Part shown: piece after piece, positions 22,390 to 32,700 of the stretch | Layout: each line of letters opens with the position of its first letter | How positions within the stretch are numbered: the stretch's first letter is position 1 | NCBI GenBank assembly: GCA_949126835.1 | Contig: OX421506.1 | Coordinates: forward strand, 14,418,284-14,482,283 | Reading direction: 5' to 3' | Source: Anisus vortex | Taxonomy: Eukaryota; Mollusca; Gastropoda; Planorbidae | Length of the DNA: 64,000 nucleotides | Made by a program: the position numbers and the translations under genes | The notes under the pieces: model-generated | Seen by the model: the letters and a program-made list of their open reading frames with translations, nothing else | The model's database searches: none | What the model was told of the DNA's origin: nothing

Positions 22390-22620
22390 TATGTTGGTGA
22401 AGGTAGGTTGATGGGGGAGCAAGGTGTATCTGAGGTCGGTTAGCTCAGGGCTTTCAAGCAGGAAGTGGTCCACAGTTTCTTGTGGGCAGGGGCCAAGACT
22501 GCAGTTAGGTGGGTGAGTTGGGTTTATTCTATTTAGGTGTGAGTTGAGTGCTATATGTCTTGTTCTCAACTGGAATATAGAGCATTGTTCTTTGCGGGGG
22601 GAGGAACTAAAAACAAGCAC
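22390..22620 (-). mobile_element. LINE fragment with C-terminal zinc-knuckle-like region (I/Jockey-like)
   Basis: The minus frame reads QLRTRHIALNSHLNRINPTH, PPNCSLGPCPQETVDHFLLE, LTDLRYTLLPHQP, SSIEQLKR. This matches the C-x2-C...H-x4-C region after RNase H in I-clade or Jockey-like LINEs, with the last Cys changed to Ser. The frame is open for 95 codons. Confidence 0.75.
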
Positions 22621-23334
22621 ATACTATTGACATTTTGAAAACAAAATGAACAACATGCTTATTCGATTTATTTTAATAACATAGGGTAAATGTAAAGCGC
22701 ACTTAAAGAATAATTGTTTTGAAAAGCACCATATAAATACCTATGTAATTTTATTTGTTGTAGGTTAGTCAATTTCTGTAGCTTTGTAGGACTGCAATGT
22801 AATTTATTCCGACTCTACGTCTTCCTTCAATGTTCCTTAGTTTAAAATTTTTTTTTTATTATGATTGCACAACTCCTTGAGAGAATTATTGCACAAGTAA
22901 ATTCACAGTCAGTGAAAGTTAATGTGCCAGGGACCTACCACATTATAATTGGCCAAAAGTAGTATTGATGAATGATGAATTGTTTAATTACCTGGTTACT
23001 GATTTTAAATACAGAACATCCTGACTCTAATTTTTTTTTGTTACATTGGGAACAAGCCTCTGTATTACATAGTACAGCTTATACACAGTTTCTACAAAAA
23101 AAAAAGTCAGAAAATTCAATGAGTTTTAAACAAGTATAGGCCTATTTTAAAATTTCCAGGACTGTAGGTCCAAGAGCTAATTATGATAAAAATTTTGTCT
23201 CATGAATAATTTTGAAATTCTTCACTGCAGTGATATAATTACTTGATTTCAGTAAAGTCGTGTTTTTTAATATGATGAGGAAATTTGATCTCCTCAGCAT
23301 CTTTTTTCAGCTTTAATATAACGTATTTGTAAGT
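22621..23334. other. No gene recognised
   Basis: AT-rich intergenic sequence. Confidence 0.5.
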
Positions 23335-23575
23335 GGTCAAGCAGTAGTGCATTTGGATGGCCATGGTGAAAGTATTGGACTCAAATCCAGTTTAAAATCA
23401 GGATTAGCATGAGCCTTTTTTTGTTCTCAGTACTTTAAGTTGTCCTTGAAACTACTTCGGGAAAAGTAAATGTGGCTGGGCTTTGTTATGGTCACTTAAT
23501 CCTGTTGGTCATGGAGCCTAGTAAGTCCTGCTTCACTAGCCCTGTAGACTAACATACTTTTTTCCTTTTGGTGGG
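23335..23575 (+). mobile_element. tRNA-derived SINE, second family, degraded
   Basis: B-box relic GGACTCAAATCCAG; body GGCTGGGCTTTGTTATGGTC and CTTAATCCTGTTGGTCATGG; T-rich tail. The body differs from the main SINE family of the window. Confidence 0.6.
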
Positions 23576-23784
23576 TTAAACAAAAGGGACCTATAACTTA
23601 ATTGATTGAATTTATTGCAAATATAAATGACAATTTCTTTTTTTTTTACTTGAAAAGTTTGTGCTAATATTTTTCAATGAACTTTAAGGATGACAAGTGA
23701 AAAAGAACTGAGAGTAGCCATTAAATCATCAAAATTGACAATTTATTCAAATCTTATGTAAAGCAAAAAGCATTGAAGCAAGAA
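23576..23784. other. Spacer downstream of the nuclear receptor gene
   Basis: Nothing recognised. Confidence 0.5.
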
Positions 23785-23803
23785 CAACAAAACATCAACA
23801 TAT

Positions 23804-23809
23804 TTTATT
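23804..23809 (-). terminator. Candidate polyadenylation signal AATAAA for the nuclear receptor mRNA
   Basis: Minus-strand AATAAA followed by a GT-rich stretch (TGTTGATGTTTTGTTGTTC), a good downstream element. Confidence 0.4.
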
Positions 23810-25311
23810 TTAGTTCCAAATTTATACAGAAAGATCATATGGTGATAAGTAACAAATATTTACAATGTTTCACTCACAACATAAAAAGGCTTTTATATTT
23901 ACAATTTACACTCATATGCAATTAATGAAATAGTCTATATACAAAGAATATCCTACAATTAATAGACCCTGTGATTTATTATAGATGTCTTTCGGATCCA
24001 TTTTCAATTTATAGCAATGAAGCCCCTGTTTAATTTTGTGGTTAGCATTTTAAAACATTGATGATAGTTGTGCACACTTTAAATAATGCTACTTTTGTGT
24101 TCAAGATAAATGCAATAATCTTTATGAAATAATGTGACATGTGGCTTAAAATGCATTTGGCTTTTATGCAGGCCTTAAACAATTTCCAGCTCAGATTATT
24201 GGTATGTTATTTTCACTTTTCTTTTCTTTCAAAAAAATAGGAAACCAATTACTCAGTCAAATAATTTAACCAATTACTCAGTCAAATAATTTAACACCTA
24301 TTTGTGACTCTTTTAGAAAATGACATCTATTATGTTAAATCAGGTTTTCTGATCAATATCAATATCATTAAAAATAATTACTTTATCTTATATAGATATT
24401 AGAGCTATGATCATGCTAAATATGAAAACTATGTTTTGCTAAAATTGACTTCATAAAACACTTATTTTGCAGTATAAAATTGGGTACATAATATAATATA
24501 TCAATATGTTTTTATCTACTTTTTAATAATCTTCAAAATAAGCATTGTAAATTCAACTACTTTAAAAATGTAAAAAAGATGAATAAAGTACCAGTGTAGT
24601 GTTACTAAAGTATAGAATTACTTTACTTAAAGTACAACAAAAGAAAGATTCACAAAGTTTCCTTCTGGAAATAAAAAAATGATAAATAAAAACCAATTAC
24701 CAACACAAAAAATAAATATGGACTCATAAAAAATGTCTTAATGAAAGATATACGTGTTTTATTCTAGTTGTTTCTACTCTGTAAAAATCGTGTCTTAAGA
24801 CTTAGGAAACAAAAACTACCAAATAAAGACAATGCTTAAACTGTCCTAATATGTAACTTTACCAACCGTAAAATTCAAAGAACAATAACTGATTTAAACA
24901 TTTATGTAATTTTAAAAAAAAGCAATAAAATTATTATTTAGAGTTTTAACAGTTTTGTATTGTTTTATGTTTCCTATTTAATTTTAAGTGTTTTTGGAAA
25001 AGTAACTTGAGGAAAATTAAATCTCTTGTTTAAGCCACCATATTGAAATATATTACAAAAGGCATCTGACTAATTTAAAAATATACATTTAAATTCATTA
25101 ACAAGTAAGACTTTCATCACTATAGATCATATTAAGCTAATATGTCTTAATAATTAATACAAATATAAAATTATTCTTTTGAAAAGCAAACACGCCTTGT
25201 CTACAAATCACAAGTAGCATAACTTTCATTCAACTTCCAAGTCCTAAATTTAAATATTTCTGCTTGAGCATTATATAAATTACAATGTTAAAATTCATGA
25301 TTCAATGTATT

Positions 25312-25390
25312 AACCCTTCCCGTACCGACCTACTTCTATCTATGCTGTCTTCAGTTCCGCTATATACGCGCCCGGGACTGTAAGGGTTAA
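25312..25390. mobile_element. Mini MITE with TTAA flanks
   Basis: TTAACCCTTCCCG at the left and CTGTAAGGGTTAA at the right form 9-bp inverted ends around a GC-richer core. TTAA plus CCCT ends fit a piggyBac-like target, by inference. A half-copy with TTAACCCTTTTCCCACGCG sits near 16855. Confidence 0.5.
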
Positions 25391-25997
25391 AATGTTTTTC
25401 ACCATATGATGCCAACTAAAAAGACATGACTACAAACAAAATGTGTACACTCCATATGATACATTATATGATTTTATAATTTGAAGCAGTTAGGCATCCT
25501 GAAAGTATAATACATTTTAGTAAAAAGAAAAAAAAATACTTTGTGATAACATAAGAAAGTGACTTTTTAAATTTAGAAGATTTAAACTTCTAATTTTCTT
25601 ATTTTATGTGAGAATTTAGTTTAAAAAGAAGGTGTTTGACAAGAAATGTTTTACAAAAGGTTTTGAAACTACAACAAACAAAAAATAGAAGATTTTCTTT
25701 TTGAATTTATTGAATCAAAGAAAATTATGAAAGCTTATAAAAAGAAATTTAAACATCTAAAGGAGTGTATGTCTTGTAGAAGCTTAATACATAGTATATA
25801 AATAAATTCCTTTTTTACGAGCTAAGATAAGTTTGTTTTAAATAAAATTTAAAAGAGTTTTTTTATTTTATTTCAGCTATTTTCATGGTGTCAATAGTTC
25901 CAAATATGTTTCAGATTAGTATTCTGAACTTAGAGAATACAACATCATTTGTTAATTTTGAGAATAGACTGAAAAGTTTCAACTTAAACTAGATTTA

Positions 25998-26058
25998 TTA
26001 TGATGCGTTGCCTAGTGTGCCTATATGTCTCTAGTCAATGATTCACTTTACTTTTTTG
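25998..26058 (+). mobile_element. SINE tail fragment
   Basis: TGCCTAGTGTGCCTATATG and TCACTTTACTTTTTT match the 3' end of the main SINE family. Confidence 0.5.
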
Positions 26059-26450
26059 TTTTTTCTGGCCTCAGAAAAGTGCTGTTGGAAAACTAAGCAT
26101 AAATTAAATTTAATTAAAAAAAATCTTTTATGAATACTAAATGAACCGGTCAAATTAAGTCACTGGAAGTTAAATTGTTTTTTATGTTTTTAAATACTCA
26201 GCAGATAGATGGACAAAATAGAATTTACAAAGTGATGTTAGTTTTTTCTAAATGCCATTTATTTCTATATTTCATTCTACCAAAAAATCCCAAATGAAAT
26301 GTTAAATGTCTGCAAAATAAAATTTTACTCAAAGATGGAACTCTTGCAAGAAACAATCTATACAAATAATTGACTTTAATTTTTTTAAGTCTGTAGACCC
26401 TATACTACCTAGCAAAATAAAATGTCTTTTTCAAATCTAGTCTTTAAAAT

Positions 26451-26746
26451 TTAGATCGTGATGGGATACTGTTTTGGGTTATACTGCTGCTTCAAAACAA
26501 TGTTTGTTTCATCATCAGAACTGGATGAACTGATTGGTAATTTTGCTGAAGATTTATCTACCCTGGCATCTAGAACAGATTCTAAATACAATGCTGAGAT
26601 ACCTCTGAGCTCAATGATGATGTCAATGAGATGAACAAAAATATTGGGGAGATCACCGTGGTTTAAAATCAGCTGACATTTTAATGCCATTGCCAGTTCA
26701 GTTTCTAGATTTTCCAAGTATCTGATACTTGTCAAACCTTCACGAT
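26451..26746 (-). CDS. Nuclear receptor exon 8: LBD helices 9-11 and C-terminal tail
   Basis: Acceptor is a T-run plus GCAG (26747-26760 region, a long poly-T tract); phase 1 in. It encodes [40 protein letters not shown] and a tail with SSSSSDDE before TAA at 26451-26453. Confidence 0.9.
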
Positions 26747-29700
26747 CTGCAAAAAAAAAAAAAAAAAAAAGGGAAATGAATAGAAAATTAAATACAAATT
26801 ATTGAGAAATTTATGAAATATTACTTGGAGCATTTTAAATTTTATATTTTCTTAGATCTAAATTTAATTATTCCAAAGAAAAAAAAAACTTAAAAGATAT
26901 ACTTATGTATATAATATAGAGGCCTTTAAGTAAATAGATATATTTATTATTCTTGTTATAAATTAAGTACCTGGACTAAATATTAGCAAGGCACAAATTA
27001 AGGACACTTCTACATCTGTTAATGACATCCTCTGGATTTTGTCCATTATAAGCCAAAACTTATTAAAGATTTCTCCAATTAATGACAATTGATCTAAACT
27101 AAAATTAGGAAAAAAAGAAATATATTATACTTGAGTTTCTTTGTTTTACTAGTGTAGCTTATATATATATATGTTACGGCCAAAGCCCGAAGTGCGGCCA
27201 GATCGCGATCTGGCCGGCCAGATCGCGCTTTGGCCGACGCGCTTGGCCAATGTCCGATGTGCTTGAAATTGCCAGTGTTTACGCTACTTTGGCTGGCCAC
27301 TTCGCGATGTGGCTGGCAATCCCTGGCCAATGTCCGATGTGCTGAAACAAGAATGTTCGGTAGGCGGCACAGGTGTGATGGCGGCTTGCATAGGGTTGCA
27401 AGGACAGTGATACATACGTTGCGACGATAATTTTCTGTTCATCTTCTGCTTTTCAGAGAAAGTCCTGCCGAAGTGGTCACTAATTATCAAGGAAATTAAT
27501 TATCACACGATTTAGTAAACTATCTACCTGGATGAAAACACCATTTGCGTCATAAATTGACTGTTGGTGCCTGTGATTAGAAGATTGACTTTTGATAATC
27601 CACAAAGGTGGTCAGGTCAGGCAGGAGCGACCGTATTTTTATCTAGCCATTGTCCGCCCGGTCTAAGTATAGTTTCATGTGTTGTATAAACATGGGTGGG
27701 ACCGCCAGTCGCAATGACAAAGAGCTTGTTTAATTATATGGTAATAGATAGAGAGGGATTGTCAATACTGTACAGGACAGGGCCACCATTGATCTCGTTA
27801 CCCACATCGACGACCGCGAAAACTCCCTCCCAGCCCCACCCTAATGACGGACCCTCGAAGCCACAAGCGACCGGAATGTTTGGACAAAGGGATCGGATAC
27901 AGACATGTGACTTTAAAGTCCACCCACTCTTTTCTCATTGGTCCATGCTATATTATGTGGGTAGATCTTCCTTGTTTTAAAAACGCCCCAAACACAACTG
28001 TACGCACTTATTTCCTTTTGGATTTTAGTATTGTAAGACAACTGATGATAGAGATTGAAAATTTACTATAATAAACTAATTAGACTGATTTTTTAATTTA
28101 TTTTAATTAAAGATTGATAATTTACTATAATAAACTAATTTGACTGATTTTTTAATTTATTTTAATTAAAGATTGATAATTTACTAAACTATAATAAACA
28201 AATTTGACTGATCTTTTAATTTATTTTAATTAAAGTTAAAGATTGATAATTTACTATATAATTAACTATTTTGACTGATTATGTAATTTAGTATAATTAA
28301 TAATCAATATAGGCCTAATGTGATAATTACGGTATATAAACACTCAAAATCTCCTAAAGACCTTCTTAATCGGGCTTTGGCCGATCGCCCCTGGCCATTT
28401 CGCGATCTGGCCGGCCAAGGTCCGAAATCAAGAACAGATCGGGCTTTGGCCGGTCAAATGTGAGGTGATATTGGCCACTTCGCGATCTGGCCGACTTCGG
28501 GCTTTGGCCGTAACATATATATATATATATGTATGAAAATTGAGATTTTAATATGTGTTAAAGTATAGAAGACTTTGCTGTAAAAAAAAAGACACCTTAG
28601 AATGAAAAATATTTTTTTCTGTAATATTTTAGGTCATTTTTTTAATACTTATATCATAATTTGCAAAACATAACTCCAAAAGCCGACTAAATTTAACCAA
28701 TCTGAGTTGTCTTTTTTTAACTTCTTTTTTTGCTACATATTCACAACATTTTCATCTAATAAAAATGATTATTATTTAATGCAGTTCCAAAATTAACAAA
28801 AAATAATAACTAACCTTGCATGTGATAAGATAAACTTTAGCTTTACATTAGTCCAGCAGTCATCTTTCAACCTGACATGAGTTGTATCATGAACAAAGGC
28901 AATCTAGGGAATAACATTTCATAAAGATTTTTTTTAGTGAATAAAAATATGAAATACTTAAAAACAACATTTTTATGATAGTTTTGAATTTCATATTTTC
29001 AACTTTGGAACAGACACTATAGGAAAGCAAAATTATTTTCAAACATAGGCCCCTATATATTATTCAGTATAAACCAGCTTGCCCAAAAGTTTTTTTTCAT
29101 CTTGACCTGGCTGTTTTTTATATTTTCACTTTTTGAGTTCTAACATTTGTATTTTCTATACTATTTATAAGTAACATAGAATATAAGATGTGAGTTTTTA
29201 CATAATTTTCACCATAATAATTAAAATAAAGTCTATACCGCAGCTCTTTTCTGAATTTGGTCAAATTTTTTAATGTTATCTTTAGTCAATGCATATTCTA
29301 GTATAGGTCTAACTAATGTTACCTCGAGAATGCATCCTTTTATTAAAGCTCTTTGATCCTCCAAACTTATATCAAGAAACTGTGGAATCTTTTTGGCTAA
29401 TGTTGTAGTAAAACGAACTACTGAAGGAATGTATTGGGTATAAAAGATCACGGGGAAGTTGCTGTTATCACATTTCTGAATCTGAAAACAAATTTAAAAA
29501 AAAAAGACGAATTAAGAAGGCAAAGGGTACAAGAATAATCTTTTTTCTCTAGATAATCTAACTGAATTAGACAAATGTATCATAGTGCTATGCATACCCT
29601 TTGCCAAAAGCCAATTACTCAAATAATCCCAAAGCTCACACCCCAGCTGCAATTTTTGCAGGAAAAGCCAATTCAAACAAGATTTCTGATATTACTCTAA

Positions 29701-32700
29701 GAGGTATTTTTCTGATATTATCTGCATCGATTGTAATTGTTAAAAAGCATTCTCTAAACACATTGAAAAAGCTCTTTCCCATAAAACAAGTGAGGCTATA
29801 TATTTATGAATTTTGCTGCATAGTGTCTTATGCTTATCCATAGAAAAATAAACCTAGCCACCTGTCTCCTTAAATGCAATACATAAATAAATTACAAAGC
29901 TAGAACATAAGCCAAAGAAAAAGTGATTTCTTATAGAAATCAAAGAAAAGATAAAAGAAAAGAAAACAATTAAAAAGTATCTTGGGCATTAGGCCTACTC
30001 CTGCAAAGACACGTTAACAAAAATTAACATTCATATATTTTACCTGATCGGACGTATCATTCATATCATCCCCTTCATGATACATTTTTACTGAATATTT
30101 GTATGCTTCATGGATATATAAAACCATTTGTTCTGTCTTTAACTGTTGAAGAAAACAATAGCAAAATAATTTCTTATCAAGTAGGGCCCCTATCCCATTC
30201 ATACCTATTTGATCCATTAAGTAGGCCCCCTATCCCATTCATACCTATTTGATCCATTAAGTAGGCCCCCTATCCCATTCATACCTATTTGATCCATTAA
30301 GTAGGCCCCCTATCCCATTCATACCTATTTGATCCATTAAGTAGGCCCCCTATCCCATTCATACCTATTTGATCCATTAAGTAGGCCCCCTATCCCATTC
30401 ATACCTATTTGATCCATTAAGTAGGCCCCCTATCCCATTCATACCTATTTGATCCATTAAGTAGGGCCCCTATCCCATTCATACCTATTTGATCCATAGA
30501 GAAATTGAAGCAACATTCACAAGTTTCTGTGGATTGAGCATGCAAGGGGATGTGTGGCCAGCACAATGCCCAGCCGCCTTACTTATCCCCACCTAACATC
30601 AGATATCCATCAGAGCTGGGTAGACTCAGGGACACCCTCAAGACCCGGGAAGAAATCCTAATCTTCACCAGGATTTGTACCCTGGATTTTTAGTACATCA
30701 GACCAGAGTGCTGCAGATAGACCATGCATCTTGTTCCATATTAATCTCAGTAATAACGAAAAGGTGTTGCTAAAAAATGGGTCAATTTACAGTTTAATTG
30801 ATTTGAAAACAACAATTAATATTAGGCCTAAACATTTTACAAATTAATTTTAAAAATATAACTATTACCGGTAAATAAAAATGTCATAAACAAATTAGTA
30901 AGATCTTAAGCGACAGAAACTTTTGTGATTTTTTGTTCAATCTCTATAATATTAATTTGATGCCTTCTAATATAAAATTCTATAAATTTTTTATGCGCAA
31001 GTAAAGACTGATGATAGAAAGTAAAACAAAACTATTCATAAAATGGGTTGCCTGAACAAACCAGGAAAACCAATAACCTAACATCATTTAAAACATTAAT
31101 AAAAATGCAAGACTAGACTCGGACCACGGATGAGCGTGGGACGCAATAATCTTCTTTATAGAAGGAGCGTCTGTAATGTATAAGATAAGAAACAAATGGA
31201 TTAAGGTCAACAACATAATATAGACTTATGATACTTAGAGCAGAAACTTACCTGTCTGTCTAAATCTACATGACCTTGTTGTGTCTGAGGTAGCCTAAAA
31301 AAGCTGTTGCTAGATGGTCTAGATTTCTTTGGACACCTACCGAGTCGTACGGCTGGGGGAAAGAAAGAAAAATCTTTATTTTTTTCAAATTAATATTTAC
31401 TGCCTCAAGAGCATGAAGATTGATATTTTAGTGAAAATGGTTCCAGTAACAATAATAGGTATTCATTATTGATCGCTTCATTTAACAACCCATTAAAACA
31501 ACGTTTATTGTATACATCTTTTATATCCTTCTGAAAATGTAGCTTTTCAATACTCACAAAGGTAGAAACACACAAAAAGCTAAGTCAATAGAACTATAAA
31601 TGATTTGAAAATAAGGGGAAATAGCTATAGGCTATATTATATATAGTCATGTGAGGGAAATATTTAAGTATGTCAGTCCTTAGCATTTAAAAAGGATTTT
31701 AGAATGTGTGCTATAGAGAGAAATGAAAAAAAAAGTTAAATTCTGATTTTTGCGGGTTGGGGTAGGAAGATGTGGGGAAAAGTTTGTAAGAATGTCTTGT
31801 CAAATGAAACATGTCTGTGTGCCAAATTTCATCCTGATAGCATGGCAAAAAGTGGGCTAATGAGCCTTGGAAATATCAGGTTTTATACAAAAAAAGTTTT
31901 TTTTTTATTAATTAAAGGAATTTAAAACAACAGCCAGATTTTATCTTATCTTCTTCTTTGTTCTCAAAAGTTATGATTTGGAGGAATTAGACAACAAGTC
32001 CAATAGTTGTGATGAACTGCACCGTGGTTGTCAGCAGCTCTAGTCCACCATACAGTTTGCCATTGAAGGTAGCATCCTGGGGCCATATGGCTGCCCGGGT
32101 AGATTGGTACAGGGGCAGGTCTGAAGTACATGTTTCGCATTTTTGAAGCGATTCCGCATGGGCACATTTTGCTTGCTCCAATTCATAGTTTGCGGAACAT
32201 GTGTTGCTTCAGCCTATTATGACATGTCCTTGGTCTGAAGATGATGTGTTGAAATTGGCGGGAGCGTTTGAAGTAAGCCTTTATCTTATAATTTAAAAAT
32301 ATTCTTTCCAAATACCACACAGGAAGAAAGTGAATTGATATGAATTAGTTCGTACTTGGAATAAGAAGAGTTTTTGTCTATATATAAACTTCAGACTATT
32401 TTCATTTCATTTTATGAATGCAATCTTAATGTTTCATTTTAGTTTTTAATCACTTCTTCAGAAAGTGGATTTTAAATTATTATTATAAGTTGGCCTTCTG
32501 ATAAGAATGAAAGGTTTCACATGCAAAAAAAAACAGCAAGCTAGTATTTTCTGGATGGAATAAAATGATCCATTGAGAATCACATTATTGTTTCTGTTGT
32601 TCAATAATCTATGTTATTATCTGCATAAAACTATTCTGTTTACTATTCTGTTAAGTATAGTAACTGTAGGCCCTATGTAGTAAGAAGTGTATATATTTAT

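Larger units (their letters stand above)
23785..26450 (-). other. Candidate 3' UTR of the nuclear receptor gene
   Basis: 2.7 kb of very AT-rich sequence directly after the stop codon, almost free of the tandem arrays seen elsewhere. It contains a SINE tail (25998-26058) and one short MITE (25312-25390). The leftmost strong poly(A) signal lies at 23804-23809. The extent is inferred, not proven; nearer AATAAA sites also exist. Confidence 0.4.

Noticed and set aside
22078..22411. Two overlapping plus-strand frames as a new gene
   Set aside because: The motifs LKVPVPKVKRKTFAACSYS and PLWWNKFP are the normal end of a CR1-like LINE, and the frame is broken upstream.
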